Below, piece by piece: positions 33,922 to 45,669 of a DNA stretch of 64,000 bases. The stretch's first letter is position 1; each line of letters begins with the position of its first letter. A program made the position numbers and the translations under genes. The stretch comes from Silvania hatchlandensis (GTDB lineage: Bacteria; Pseudomonadota; Gammaproteobacteria; Enterobacterales; Enterobacteriaceae). The DNA lies in the NCBI RefSeq assembly GCF_025564065.1, contig NZ_JAMGZK010000055.1, positions 1-64,000 on the forward strand, in the 5' to 3' direction. The notes under the pieces were generated by a model. The model was not told the origin of the DNA, did no database searches, and saw only the letters and a program-made list of their open reading frames with translations.

Positions 33922-33926
33922 TTTGA

Positions 33927-35453
<1,527 letters not shown>

Positions 35454-35463
35454 TCGTGCATCA

Positions 35464-35488
35464 AGAAGCCCTCTGCTCGAGGGCTTCT
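35464..35488. terminator. Terminator between convergent tldD and aaeR
   Basis: A perfect 10-bp stem AGAAGCCCTC/GAGGGCTTCT with a 5-nt loop fills the 37-bp gap. A GTTTA tail follows on the plus strand. It probably ends tldD and perhaps aaeR as well. Confidence 0.75.
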
Positions 35489-35490
35489 GT

Positions 35491-36414
35491 TTACTCCTTT
35501 CTGCCCCGCATCTCCTTAAACAGCGCCGCCACCTGCACAAAATAATCCGTCAGATAGTTGATGCACACCTGCACCTTCAGCGGGAGTTTGTCCTTTTCCG
35601 TATACACGGCATACACCGGACGTGGATCGGACTGGTAGCGCGGGAACAGGATCTCCAGATCGCCGCTGTTGATTTCGTTGATGACCCACATCAGCGGGAC
35701 GTAAGCGATTCCAGCGCCCGCCACCAGCCAGCGGGAAATGGTCATCGGATCGTTGGTCACGAAGCGGCCCTGCGGGAGCAGGGTGGTGGAGAGCCCTTCG
35801 GGGGCAATCAGCTCAAATTCGTTGTCCGGCCGCACGCTGTACTCCAGCCAGGCATGATTGGCGAGATCGGCTGGTTTTTCCGGAATCCCCGCCCGCGCCA
35901 GGTACTTTTTCGCCGCGCATACCACCATCGGCATGCTGCCCAGACGACGGGAGAAAAGGCTCGAATCCTGCAGCGCACCCACGCGGATTACCACGTCCAG
36001 CCCGTCGGCAATCAGGTCCGGGGCCGGAATACCGGTGACTAAATTCACCGTCAGCCCCGGATATTCCTGCAGCATATCGGCGGTCATCGCGGCCAGCACA
36101 TTTTGTGCCATAGTTGATGAACAGCCAATGCGCAGGGTGCCAATGGGGGTGTTGTTGAAGGCGTAGAGTTGCTCATGCACCGACTGCGCCTCATACAGCA
36201 TCCGCCGACAACCCTGGTAATAAATCTTCCCGGCTTCCGTCAGACCGATGCTGCGGGTGCTGCGATTAAGCAGCTTCACCTGGAGATCATTTTCCAGTTT
36301 GGCGACGGTCTGGCTTATCGATGAGACGCTCATCTGTAATTGCCTGGCGGCGGCGGTAAAAGACCCCAGCTCAACCACTTTGGCAAATACCGACATTCGT
36401 TTAAGACGTTCCAT
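35491..36414 (-). CDS. aaeR: LysR-family regulator AaeR
   Basis: A 307-residue activator of the aromatic-acid efflux genes. The N-terminal winged helix has FTAAARQLQMSVSSISQTVAKLE at about 18-40. The C-terminal ligand domain begins GTLRIGCSSTMAQNVLA. It is divergent from aaeXAB across 180 bp. In E. coli it responds to p-hydroxybenzoate and related acids. Confidence 0.94.
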   Translation of the reverse strand: MERLKRMSVFAKVVELGSFTAAARQLQMSVSSISQTVAKLENDLQVKLLNRSTRSIGLTEAGKIYYQGCRRMLYEAQSVHEQLYAFNNTPIGTLRIGCSSTMAQNVLAAMTADMLQEYPGLTVNLVTGIPAPDLIADGLDVVIRVGALQDSSLFSRRLGSMPMVVCAAKKYLARAGIPEKPADLANHAWLEYSVRPDNEFELIAPEGLSTTLLPQGRFVTNDPMTISRWLVAGAGIAYVPLMWVINEINSGDLEILFPRYQSDPRPVYAVYTEKDKLPLKVQVCINYLTDYFVQVAALFKEMRGRKE

Positions 36415-36594
36415 TGTTCACTCTGGCTTAAAAGTGATTTAGATCACATATGATAGATAACAGCATAACAGTTACGCTAATATATTATTCATACATTATA
36501 GCGACACCACTCTCGCCCCGGCTGTTCTTGCTACTTTTGCGGTGGTGTAAGCATAAAAATTCTGTCGCCTGCTCGCTCTCTAATCAAGGTCAAC

Positions 36595-36798
36595 ATGAGT
36601 CTGTTTCCCGTTATCGTGGCGTTCGGTTTATCGTTCCCACCGATATTTTTCGAACTGCTTTTATCACTGGCGATTTTCTGGCTGGTGCGAAAGGTGCTGG
36701 CTCCTACCGGGATCTATGATTTCGTCTGGCACCCTGCATTGTTCAATTCTGCGCTGTATTGCTGCCTGTTCTATCTGGTATCGCGCCTGTTTGTTTGA
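36595..36798 (+). CDS. aaeX: Membrane protein AaeX
   Basis: A 67-residue DUF1656 protein with two membrane helices ([22 protein letters not shown] and [17 protein letters not shown]). It is identical in length to E. coli AaeX. It is the first gene of aaeXAB. Its function is not known; family members accompany aromatic-acid exporters. Confidence 0.93.
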   Translation: MSLFPVIVAFGLSFPPIFFELLLSLAIFWLVRKVLAPTGIYDFVWHPALFNSALYCCLFYLVSRLFV

Positions 36799-36805
36799 GG
36801 TAGAT

Positions 36806-37738
36806 GTGAAAACGCTAACAAAAAAAATCTCCCGTACCGCCATTACCATGGCGCTGGTCATCCTCGCGTTCATCGCTATTTTTCGCGCGTGGGTCTTTTA
36901 CACCGAATCACCCTGGACGCGTGACGCGCGCTTCAGCGCCGACATCGTGGCGATTGCCCCGGATGTGGCGGGGCTGATCACCGCCGTCAACGTGCATGAC
37001 AACCAGCTGGTCAAAAAGGATCAGGTGCTGTTTACCATCGATCAGCCGCGTTACCAGAAAGCGCTGGAAGAGGCAGAAGCGGACGTGTCCTATTACACGG
37101 CACTGGCCTCAGAGAAACGCCGGGAGGCTGGCCGCCGTAACAAGCTGGGGGTGCAGGCGATGTCCCGCGAGGAGATCGACCAGTCCAATAACCTGCTGCA
37201 AACCGTGCTGCACCAGCAGGCAAAGGCCGAAGCCACGCGCGATCTGGCGAAGCTCGATCTGGAACGTACGGTAATCCGCGCCCCGGCTGATGGCTGGGTG
37301 ACCAACCTTAACGTCTATACCGGTGAATTTATTACCCGCGGCTCTCCCGCCGTGGCGCTGGTCAAACAGCACTCCTTCTACGTCCTCGCCTACATGGAAG
37401 AGACCAAGCTGGAAAACGTCCGTCCGGGTTATCGGGTGGAAATTACCCCGCTTGGCAGCAACCGTGTCCTGAAAGGGACGGTCGACAGCGTAGCGGCAGG
37501 GGTAACCAACTCCAGCGCCACCCGCGACAGCAAAGGGATGGCGACGGTCGATTCCAATCTTGAATGGGTACGCCTGGCCCAGCGCGTGCCGGTGCGCATT
37601 CGTCTGGACGATCTGCGGGGCAATATCTGGCCTGCGGGCACCACCGCCACAGTGGTGATCACCGGCGAGAAAGATCGGGATGCCAGCCATGACTCCCTGT
37701 TTCGCAAAATCGCCCACCGCCTGCGTGAGTTCGGTTAA
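36806..37738 (+). CDS. aaeA: Aromatic carboxylic acid efflux adaptor AaeA
   Basis: A 310-residue membrane-fusion protein anchored by one N-terminal helix ([20 protein letters not shown]). The lipoyl halves are [19 protein letters not shown] and [17 protein letters not shown]. It starts with GTG at 36806, five bases after GAGG, which gives the E. coli length; the longer upstream frame overlaps aaeX and was rejected. It works with AaeB to export p-hydroxybenzoate and similar acids. Confidence 0.93.
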   Translation: MKTLTKKISRTAITMALVILAFIAIFRAWVFYTESPWTRDARFSADIVAIAPDVAGLITAVNVHDNQLVKKDQVLFTIDQPRYQKALEEAEADVSYYTALASEKRREAGRRNKLGVQAMSREEIDQSNNLLQTVLHQQAKAEATRDLAKLDLERTVIRAPADGWVTNLNVYTGEFITRGSPAVALVKQHSFYVLAYMEETKLENVRPGYRVEITPLGSNRVLKGTVDSVAAGVTNSSATRDSKGMATVDSNLEWVRLAQRVPVRIRLDDLRGNIWPAGTTATVVITGEKDRDASHDSLFRKIAHRLREFG

Positions 37739-37743
37739 TCGCT

Positions 37744-39711
37744 ATGGGCATTTTTTCCATCGCCAGCCAGCACCTGCGCTTTGCGGTTAAGCTGGCCTGC
37801 GCCATCGTGTTGGCGCTGTTTGTCGGGTTCCACTTTCAGCTAGAAACGCCCCGCTGGGCGGTACTGACGGCGGCGCTTGTTGCCGCGGGTCCGGCATTTG
37901 CGGCAGGGGGGGAACCGTACTCCGGTGCAATTCGCTATCGCGGGATGCTACGTATCGTCGGTACCTTTATTGGCTGTATTGCCGCGCTGACGATCATTAT
38001 TCTGATGATCCGCACGCCGCTGCTGATGCTGATGGTGTGCTGTATCTGGGCCGGTTTCTGTACCTGGATCTCCTCCCTGGTGCGGGTTGAAAACTCCTAT
38101 GCGTGGGGGCTTTCCGGCTACACGGCGCTGATCATCATCATCACCATTCAGGCCAATCCGCTGCTGACCCCGCAGTTCGCATTAGAGCGCTGCAGCGAGA
38201 TCGTGCTGGGGATTGTCTGCGCGATCGTCGCGGATCTGCTGTTCTCCCCCCGCTCAATCAAGCAGGAAGTGGATCGGGAGCTGGATGCGCTGATCGTCGC
38301 CCAGTACCAGCTGATGCAGCTGTGCATCAGGCACGGTGACAGCGAAGAGATGGATAACGCCTGGGGTGCGCTGGTTCGTCGCACCGCCGCGCTGGAAGGG
38401 ATGCGCAGCAACCTGAACATGGAGTCTTCCCGCTGGTCGCGGGCCAATCGCCGTCTGAAAGCGATCAATACCGTGTCGCTGACCCTGATCACTCAGGCCT
38501 GCGAAACCTACCTGATTCAAAACACGCGCCCGGAGGCGATCACCGATACCTTCCGCGAACTGTTCGAAACGCCCGTCGCAACCGTTCAGGACGTGCATAA
38601 GCAGCTGAAGCGCATGCGGCGGGTGATCGCCTGGACCGGCGAGCGCGACACCCCGGTGACCCTCTACAGCTGGGTCGGGGCGGCGACGCGCTATCTTCTG
38701 CTCAAACGCGGCGTGGTCAGCAACACCAAAATCAGCGCCACGGAAGAAGAGGTGTTGCAGGGCGAAGTGGTGATCAAAGCCGAGTCGGCGGAACGCCATC
38801 ATGCGATGGTCAACTTCTGGCGAACAACCCTTGCCTGTATGCTCGGCACGCTGTTCTGGCTGTGGACCGGCTGGACCTCCGGCAGCGGCGCGATGGTGAT
38901 GATTGCCGTGGTCACGTCGCTGGCAATGCGCTTACCCAACCCGCGGATGGTGGCGCTCGATTTTCTGTACGGTACGCTGGCGGCACTCCCGTTGGGGGCG
39001 TTTTATTTCCTGGTGGTGCTGCCCTCGACCCAGCAAAGCATGCTGCTGCTGTGCATCAGTCTTGCTGTGATGGCCTTCTTTATCGGCATCGAAGTGCAGA
39101 AACGACGCCTTGGCTCGCTGGGGGCGCTGGCGAGTACCATCAATATTCTGGTGCTGGATAACCCGATGACGTTTCACTTCAGCCAGTTTCTGGACAGCGC
39201 GCTGGGGCAAATCGTCGGCTGTTTCCTGGCGATGATGGTGATCCTGCTGGTGCGCGATAACTCCCAGGCGCGAACCGGTCGGGTGCTGCTGAACCAGTTT
39301 GTCTTTGCGGCGGTGTCGGCGATGACCACTAACACCGCCCGGCGTAAAGAGAACCATCTCCCGGCGCTGTATCAGCAACTTTTTTTACTGCTGACGAAAT
39401 TCCCGGGCGATGTCGCCAGGTTTCGCCTGGCCCTGACGCTGATCATCGCCCACCAGCGTCTGCGCAATGCCCCGATACCGGTCAACGACGACCTCTCGGC
39501 GTATCACCACCAGCTTCGACGCACCGCTGATCAGGTGATTAGTGCCTCGAATGACGATAAACGGCGGCGCTACTTTGCCCAACTGCTGGAAGAGCTGGAT
39601 ATCTATCAGGAAAAGCTGCGGATCTGGCAAGCGCCGCCGCAGGTCACCGAGCCGGTTACAAGACTGGTAGGGATGCTGCACCGCTACCAGCATGCGCTGA
39701 TCGACAGCTGA
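37744..39711 (+). CDS. aaeB: Aromatic carboxylic acid efflux pump AaeB
   Basis: A 655-residue inner-membrane protein of the ArAE/FUSC family, the same length as E. coli AaeB. Two blocks of about five to six helices (about 10-175 and 360-490) are each followed by a cytoplasmic region. It exports hydroxylated aromatic acids with AaeA as adaptor. It begins five bases after aaeA and ends at a terminator. Confidence 0.95.
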   Translation: MGIFSIASQHLRFAVKLACAIVLALFVGFHFQLETPRWAVLTAALVAAGPAFAAGGEPYSGAIRYRGMLRIVGTFIGCIAALTIIILMIRTPLLMLMVCCIWAGFCTWISSLVRVENSYAWGLSGYTALIIIITIQANPLLTPQFALERCSEIVLGIVCAIVADLLFSPRSIKQEVDRELDALIVAQYQLMQLCIRHGDSEEMDNAWGALVRRTAALEGMRSNLNMESSRWSRANRRLKAINTVSLTLITQACETYLIQNTRPEAITDTFRELFETPVATVQDVHKQLKRMRRVIAWTGERDTPVTLYSWVGAATRYLLLKRGVVSNTKISATEEEVLQGEVVIKAESAERHHAMVNFWRTTLACMLGTLFWLWTGWTSGSGAMVMIAVVTSLAMRLPNPRMVALDFLYGTLAALPLGAFYFLVVLPSTQQSMLLLCISLAVMAFFIGIEVQKRRLGSLGALASTINILVLDNPMTFHFSQFLDSALGQIVGCFLAMMVILLVRDNSQARTGRVLLNQFVFAAVSAMTTNTARRKENHLPALYQQLFLLLTKFPGDVARFRLALTLIIAHQRLRNAPIPVNDDLSAYHHQLRRTADQVISASNDDKRRRYFAQLLEELDIYQEKLRIWQAPPQVTEPVTRLVGMLHRYQHALIDS

Positions 39712-39719
39712 TTACCCTC

Positions 39720-39748
39720 AAAACCGACGTCATAAACGGCGGTTTTTT
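39720..39748 (+). terminator. aaeXAB terminator
   Basis: AAAACCG and CGGTTTT flank a 13-nt loop, followed by TTGT, 8 bp after the aaeB stop. The stem is short but the T tract is good. Confidence 0.7.
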
Positions 39749-39796
39749 GTAGCTATACTTACCGGGCAAGCTCATAAATCCAGAAAGGGAGGATAC

Positions 39797-41251
39797 ATGA
39801 CTACCCAGGCTCTGCAGGACAGTGCGCTCTTTCAGACAGGCTATCTGGTTGATGGCGTATGGAAAACCCTCGACACAACCTTTGATGTGCTTAATCCGGC
39901 CACCGGCGCGGTGATCGCCCAGGTAGCGAAAGCCGGTAAAAAAGAGACGGAAGAGGCCATCGCCGCCGCAAGCCGCGCTTTCCCGGCGTGGCGGGCCAAA
40001 ACCGCGAAAGAGCGCTCGACCATCCTTTATCGTTGGTACGAGTTAATCATTGAGAACAAGCAGTGGCTTGGTCAGCTGATGACCACCGAGCAGGGCAAAC
40101 CGCTGAAGGAGGCGGAAGGCGAAGTCGAGTACGCCGCGAGCTTTATTCAGTGGTTTGCCGAGCAGGCCAAGCGTGCGAACGGCGAAATCATCCCGCCTGC
40201 TAAAGCGGGCTCGCGCATTCTGGCAACGCGCGAACCGATTGGCGTAGTCGCCGCCATTACGCCGTGGAATTTCCCGATGGCGATGCTGACCCGTAAGCTC
40301 GGCCCCGCGCTGGCCGCAGGTTGTACCGGGGTCATCAAACCGGCGAACAACACTCCGCTCAGCGCGTTTGCGCTGCTTACCCTCGCGAAGAAGGCTGGTG
40401 TCCCTGATGGGGTGCTCAACGCGGTGGCGGGCAACACCCAGCAGATCAGCGATGCGATCATGGCCAGCCATGAGGTGCGGAAAATTTCGTTTACCGGGTC
40501 GACCGCGGTGGGCAAAACGCTGGTGCGTAATTCCGCCGAGACCATGAAAAAAGTCTCTATGGAGCTGGGCGGTAACGCGCCGTACATCGTCTTTGACGAT
40601 GCCGATATCGATGCGGCCGTGAAAGGCGCCATCGCCAATAAATTCCGCAATGCGGGCCAGGTCTGCGTCAGCGTCAACCGCTTCTACATTCACGAGTCGG
40701 TGTATGACGATTTCGTCAGCAAGCTCGCCTCGGCGGTCAGCGCCTTAAAAGTGGGGAACGGGCTGGAAGAGGGCACGGTGGTGGGGCCGCTGATTGAAGC
40801 ATCGGCAGTGGCCAAGGTCCGCGAGCACGTAGAGGATGCGGTAGAAAAAGGAGCAACCGTTCTGGCGGGTGGCAAAGCGCATGCTCTGGGCGGCAACTTC
40901 TGGCAGCCGACGGTGCTGGGGGATTGTCATGAGGGCATGAAGCTCGCCAGTGAAGAAACCTTTGGCCCGGTTGCGGCCTGCTTCCGCTTTACTTCTGAAG
41001 ATGAAGTGATTCAGCGCGCCAATAATACCCCCTTTGGCCTGGCGGCCTATTTCTATACCCAAAACCTGCAGCGCGTGTTCCGCGTCTCGCAGGCCATTGA
41101 AAGCGGGATGATCGGCGTTAACGAGTGCGCGGTCTCTACCGAGCTTGGGCCGTTTGGCGGCGTCAAAGAGTCGGGCCTCGGGCGAGAAGGGTCAGTACTG
41201 GGACTGGAGGAGTTCCTGGAAGTGAAAACCCTGCACATCGGGGGATTATAA
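39797..41251 (+). CDS. Succinate-semialdehyde dehydrogenase-like aldehyde dehydrogenase
   Basis: A 484-residue NAD(P)-dependent aldehyde dehydrogenase most like GabD. Catalytic residues are visible: Asn158 in TPWNFP, Lys181 in IKPANNTP, Glu256 in ELGGNAP and Cys290 in NAGQVCVSVNR. The C-terminal motif is PFGGVKESGLGREGS. The start follows GGGAGG, and a possible -10 TATACT lies near 39754. It has its own transcription unit after the aaeB terminator. I know of no such gene here in E. coli K-12. The true substrate could be succinate semialdehyde or an aromatic aldehyde. Confidence 0.9.
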   Translation: MTTQALQDSALFQTGYLVDGVWKTLDTTFDVLNPATGAVIAQVAKAGKKETEEAIAAASRAFPAWRAKTAKERSTILYRWYELIIENKQWLGQLMTTEQGKPLKEAEGEVEYAASFIQWFAEQAKRANGEIIPPAKAGSRILATREPIGVVAAITPWNFPMAMLTRKLGPALAAGCTGVIKPANNTPLSAFALLTLAKKAGVPDGVLNAVAGNTQQISDAIMASHEVRKISFTGSTAVGKTLVRNSAETMKKVSMELGGNAPYIVFDDADIDAAVKGAIANKFRNAGQVCVSVNRFYIHESVYDDFVSKLASAVSALKVGNGLEEGTVVGPLIEASAVAKVREHVEDAVEKGATVLAGGKAHALGGNFWQPTVLGDCHEGMKLASEETFGPVAACFRFTSEDEVIQRANNTPFGLAAYFYTQNLQRVFRVSQAIESGMIGVNECAVSTELGPFGGVKESGLGREGSVLGLEEFLEVKTLHIGGL

Positions 41252-41257
41252 TCGACA

Positions 41258-41275
41258 GGGCGGCATCAGCCGCCC
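41258..41275 (+). other. Hairpin between aldehyde dehydrogenase gene and yhcO
   Basis: A perfect 7-bp stem GGGCGGC-ATCA-GCCGCCC follows the dehydrogenase stop by 6 bp. It has no T tract, so it may be a 3' stabiliser, with yhcO read through. Confidence 0.5.
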
Positions 41276-41296
41276 AGCGGGACGGGGTGGCTGGCA

Positions 41297-41572
41297 ATGA
41301 ATATCTATACGTTTGATTTTGATGAAATCGACAGTCAGGAGGACTTCTATCGTGAGTTTTCCCGAACCTTTGGCCTGGAAAGAGGACGCGTAACGAATCT
41401 GGATTCCCTGTGGGAGATGGTGATGGGTAATCAGCTTCCGCTCCCGCTGGAAATTGAATTCGTCCATTTACCGGATAAGCTGCGCAGGCGGTTTGGCGCG
41501 CTGATTTTGCTGTTTGATGAGGCAGAAGAGGAGCTGGAAGGGCAGATTCGCTTTAACGTCCGTCCGGAATAG
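41297..41572 (+). CDS. yhcO: Barstar-family protein YhcO
   Basis: A 91-residue acidic protein of the barstar (RNase inhibitor) fold. It begins [21 protein letters not shown] and has [10 protein letters not shown] and the acidic C-terminal [14 protein letters not shown]. The length is close to E. coli YhcO (90). No barnase-like RNase gene is nearby, so it may inhibit an unknown RNase or have another role. It lies 45 bp after the aldehyde dehydrogenase gene. Confidence 0.9.
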   Translation: MNIYTFDFDEIDSQEDFYREFSRTFGLERGRVTNLDSLWEMVMGNQLPLPLEIEFVHLPDKLRRRFGALILLFDEAEEELEGQIRFNVRPE

Positions 41573-41576
41573 GCAT

Positions 41577-41601
41577 AAAAAAGCCCCTGACAGGCAGGGG
41601 C
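41577..41601 (-). terminator. Terminator of the first yhcN copy
   Basis: GCCCCTG-CCTGT-CAGGGGC on the minus strand is followed by six T. The direction fits yhcN at 41627-41893; yhcO converges on it. Confidence 0.88.
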
Positions 41602-41626
41602 AAGTCGTAGTCAATACGACGAGGGT

Positions 41627-41893
41627 TTATTTGTACAGCTCAGCCGTTGCGTGCCAATGGTCGCCCGCGTTCAGCTCGGTGACGCGATAGCTGCTGGCAC
41701 CGGCTTTTTCAGCTTTTGCTACCAGTGCCTGACGGATATCCATTGGAGAGCCGGACACTTCAGTAACGGCGATGCTACCCATAGATTGCAGGCCTTGAGC
41801 CTGTTCAGCGTTCACCTGATGCACAGCTGCGCTGGCACCAAAAGAGAGAACGGAAGCTAAACCGAGGGTGGCGATAATTAATTTAGTGTTCAT
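41627..41893 (-). CDS. YhcN-like periplasmic stress protein, copy 1
   Basis: An 88-residue DUF1471 (YahO/YhiN/BhsA-type) protein. The signal peptide MNTKLIIATLGLASVLSFGASA is cleaved before AVHQVNAEQ. The mature domain has SPMDIRQAL and ends AGDHWHATAELYK. AAGGAG lies 8 nt before the ATG. It is about half identical to the neighbouring copy, so the pair arose by tandem duplication. Family members respond to acid, peroxide or biofilm conditions; the role of this copy is unknown. Confidence 0.88.
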   Translation of the reverse strand: MNTKLIIATLGLASVLSFGASAAVHQVNAEQAQGLQSMGSIAVTEVSGSPMDIRQALVAKAEKAGASSYRVTELNAGDHWHATAELYK

Positions 41894-41992
41894 AGTCTTT
41901 ACTCCTTAATCGGGTCGGATCAACGACGAGAAGGGTTGTACCGCTATTTTTATGCCTGGTGTCGTTGGCGATATTTCGTTTTTTTGCAGAAC

Positions 41993-42256
41993 TTATTTGT
42001 ACAGCTCAGCTGTTGCATGCCAGTGGTCACCGGTACGCGCTTCAATCACGCGATAAGAAGTGGCACCCTGTTCTTGTGCTTTTTTATTCAGCATCTGGTT
42101 CATATCCATTGGCGATGTACCCACTGCACCGATGGACACCGTACCGATAGCTTCGCGAGATTGCGCCTGTTCAGCATTGATAGAGTCGGCAGCAAATGCA
42201 CCGAAAGACAGGACTGACAGAACGCTCAGTACGGCAACAGTAGTTTTGATTTTCAT
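41993..42256 (-). CDS. yhcN: Periplasmic stress protein YhcN, copy 2
   Basis: An 87-residue DUF1471 protein, the same length as E. coli YhcN and closer to it than copy 1. The signal peptide MKIKTTVAVLSVLSVLSFGAFA is cleaved before ADSINAEQ. The C terminus TGDHWHATAELYK repeats that of copy 1. The frame opens six codons earlier, but ATG 42256 follows GAGGAA with good spacing. E. coli YhcN takes part in the response to cytoplasmic acid and peroxide. Confidence 0.92.
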   Translation of the reverse strand: MKIKTTVAVLSVLSVLSFGAFAADSINAEQAQSREAIGTVSIGAVGTSPMDMNQMLNKKAQEQGATSYRVIEARTGDHWHATAELYK

Positions 42257-42472
42257 GATTCTTTTCCTCGTCATATTCTTTACTGGGGTCGGTGTTTCGT
42301 GACCCTCATCACAAAATCAAGTATACACTAATCACGGCAAAAATTAATACCATGCTAATTATAAACTGTGTGATTATGTTTTAAGTGACTGCCGCGTTAT
42401 AACCAGAATGAATAAAAAAGAGAGGAACTCAGCCTTGAATGGCCACTATTATCTTTAAATTCAGGAGTATAG

Positions 42473-42538
42473 ATGAATTTGATTATTCGTGCGGTTCATG
42501 GTTCTGACATTCACTGCGTGAATGTGTTGGGGCGATAA
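42473..42538 (+). CDS. Possible 21-residue small protein
   Basis: A short frame, MNLIIRAVHG followed by SDIHCVNVLGR, begins five bases after a perfect AGGAG in the 378-bp gap between yhcN and argR. I do not recognise it. Its 3' half contains a 19-bp palindrome ACATTCAC-TGC-GTGAATGT (42507-42525), so the region could instead be an RNA or operator element. No clear promoter was found. The rest of the gap has no gene. Confidence 0.3.
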   Translation: MNLIIRAVHGSDIHCVNVLGR

Positions 42539-42634
42539 AACGCACTATTTGTTAAAGGAAAGATAACGGAATGTAGTGTGAAACGAGGTAGGAGCAGAAG
42601 ATCCCCCGCGACAGTGTGCAGCAGGGGAGCGGGA

Positions 42635-43108
<474 letters not shown>

Positions 43109-43133
43109 TCACCCGAAATATAGCGGTAGAAAC

Positions 43134-43169
43134 AACATTATTATGCACATGGATGAATTTTTATGCAAA
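43134..43169 (-). promoter_or_regulatory. ARG boxes upstream of argR
   Basis: Two ArgR sites lie side by side. On the minus strand the first reads TTTGCATAAAAATTCAT (43169-43153) and the second ATGTGCATAATAATGTT (43150-43134), about 3 bp apart. The first matches the TGAAT-N4-ATTCA-type consensus well. The position 29-64 bp before the ATG fits autoregulation. Confidence 0.78.
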
Positions 43170-43302
43170 CTATCTGCCCAATCTTAGGCTGAAATAATGT
43201 TATGAAAGGGAGTGATTTTATCAAAATTCGTTATCAAGGAACATGCCTGCGTCACGCCTCGCAAATAACCTTAAAAGTAAATTAAATGTTATCAAAATGA
43301 TG

Positions 43303-43332
43303 TTGTTTTGGTGGCTGGCGTGGGTGTATTGT
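43303..43332 (+). promoter_or_regulatory. Candidate mdh promoter in the argR-mdh gap
   Basis: TTGTTT and TATTGT are separated by 18 bp and would start transcription near 43340, leaving a leader of about 170 nt. The call is by eye only. The 43170-43509 gap contains no gene. Confidence 0.35.
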
Positions 43333-43368
43333 AGCTCCCTCTGAATTCGTTGCTTAGTTAGCGCATAA

Positions 43369-44448
<1,080 letters not shown>

Positions 44449-44473
44449 CCGACTCGCATCCCATCAGGGCAAT

Positions 44474-44500
44474 AAAAAACCGGAGAAATTCCGGTTTTTT
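44474..44500. terminator. Bidirectional terminator between mdh and degS
   Basis: A symmetrical AAAAAACCGGA-GAAAT-TCCGGTTTTTT repeat lies between convergent mdh and degS. T tracts occur on both strands, so it can end both transcripts. Confidence 0.93.
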
Positions 44501-44513
44501 ATTGCCTGCGGGT

Positions 44514-45581
44514 TTAGTTTGTTGCCGGGTACTCTTGAATGGTCACCTGCAGCGTCAGCTTCTTATCATCGCGCATCACTTCTACCGGGATGATTGAACC
44601 TGGTCTAATTTCCGCCACCTGGTCCATGGTTTCCAGTGCTGACAGCGCCGGCTTACCGTTAACCGAGACGATGACATCGTTGACCAACATACCCGCTTCC
44701 GCTGCCGGGCCGCCGGTCGTTACTTCGTTGACCACAATGCCCTGTATCTGATCGATGCCGCCGCCCTGAACATGCATCGGCGCAATCTCACGCCCGCCAA
44801 TGCCGATATAGCCGCGGATCACCCGTCCGTCGCGGATCAGCTTATCCATAATCTTGTTCGCCAGCTGGAACGGGATCGCAAAGCCGATCCCTTCGGGGGT
44901 TTCTCCGTCGTTGCTCTTATCAAAGGAGAGGGTGTTGATCCCCATCAGCTCGCCCAGCGAGTTCACCAGCGCCCCGCCGGAGTTCCCATGGTTGATTGAG
45001 GCATCGGTCTGCAGGAAATTCTGCCGTCCGGAAGGGTTCAGGCCAATACGCCCGGTGGCGCTGATAATCCCCTGAGTGATGGTCTGCCCGAGGTTATACG
45101 GGTTCCCGATCGCCAGCACCACGTCACCGATATGGGGCGAGCGTTTACGGTTAATTGGGATCACCGGCAAACCGCCGGTGGCCGTAATTTTCAGCACCGC
45201 GAGGTCGGTCAGCGTATCTGAACCTACCAGCAGGGCTTCAAAGACGCGCCCATCCTGCAGAGCAACGATGATTTGATCGGCATCGTTGATCACGTGTTTA
45301 TTGGTAATGATGTAGCCACGCTCATCCATGATCACCCCGGATCCCAGGGTGCGGATCTCCAACTGATTATGGCTGGTGCTGTTCATCCCGCGGTTATAGA
45401 CGTTAACAACCGCAGGCGCGGCGCGGCGCACCGCCTGATTGTAACTGGCAGGTGTTTCATCCGCGCTGTCAAATTGCGGTGCCGCCAGTTGATTAAACTG
45501 ACGTAAAGAGGGCATGGCGACCAGTAACAGGCCACCGACAACCAGGCCGATGGCGACCGAACGAATGAGCTTTAAAACCAT
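44514..45581 (-). CDS. degS: Site-1 protease DegS (sigma-E stress sensor)
   Basis: A 355-residue periplasmic serine protease held by an N-terminal helix (SVAIGLVVGGLLLVAMPSL). It starts the sigma-E response by cutting RseA when its PDZ domain binds misfolded porin tails. The triad is His96, Asp126 and Ser201 (NHGNSGGAL). One PDZ domain follows (about 255-350). ATG 45581 gives the E. coli length; the frame opens 14 codons earlier. It lies 88 bp after degQ. Confidence 0.96.
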   Translation of the reverse strand: MVLKLIRSVAIGLVVGGLLLVAMPSLRQFNQLAAPQFDSADETPASYNQAVRRAAPAVVNVYNRGMNSTSHNQLEIRTLGSGVIMDERGYIITNKHVINDADQIIVALQDGRVFEALLVGSDTLTDLAVLKITATGGLPVIPINRKRSPHIGDVVLAIGNPYNLGQTITQGIISATGRIGLNPSGRQNFLQTDASINHGNSGGALVNSLGELMGINTLSFDKSNDGETPEGIGFAIPFQLANKIMDKLIRDGRVIRGYIGIGGREIAPMHVQGGGIDQIQGIVVNEVTTGGPAAEAGMLVNDVIVSVNGKPALSALETMDQVAEIRPGSIIPVEVMRDDKKLTLQVTIQEYPATN

Positions 45582-45627
45582 GATACGGGCGTCGTTAAGG
45601 GAAGATCGCAAGCAGCATAGCATGACT

Positions 45628-45660
45628 TATCCGGACATCACACGCGGCGATGTCCGGATA
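45628..45660 (-). other. 12-bp perfect hairpin after degQ
   Basis: TATCCGGACATC and GATGTCCGGATA form a 12-bp stem with a 9-nt loop, 9 nt past the degQ stop. There is no U tract. It may shield the degQ 3' end or weakly terminate before degS. The spacing from the stop is the same as for the REP-like hairpins after yhdZ and ahr, but the sequence differs. Confidence 0.6.
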
Positions 45661-45669
45661 CATCAATGC

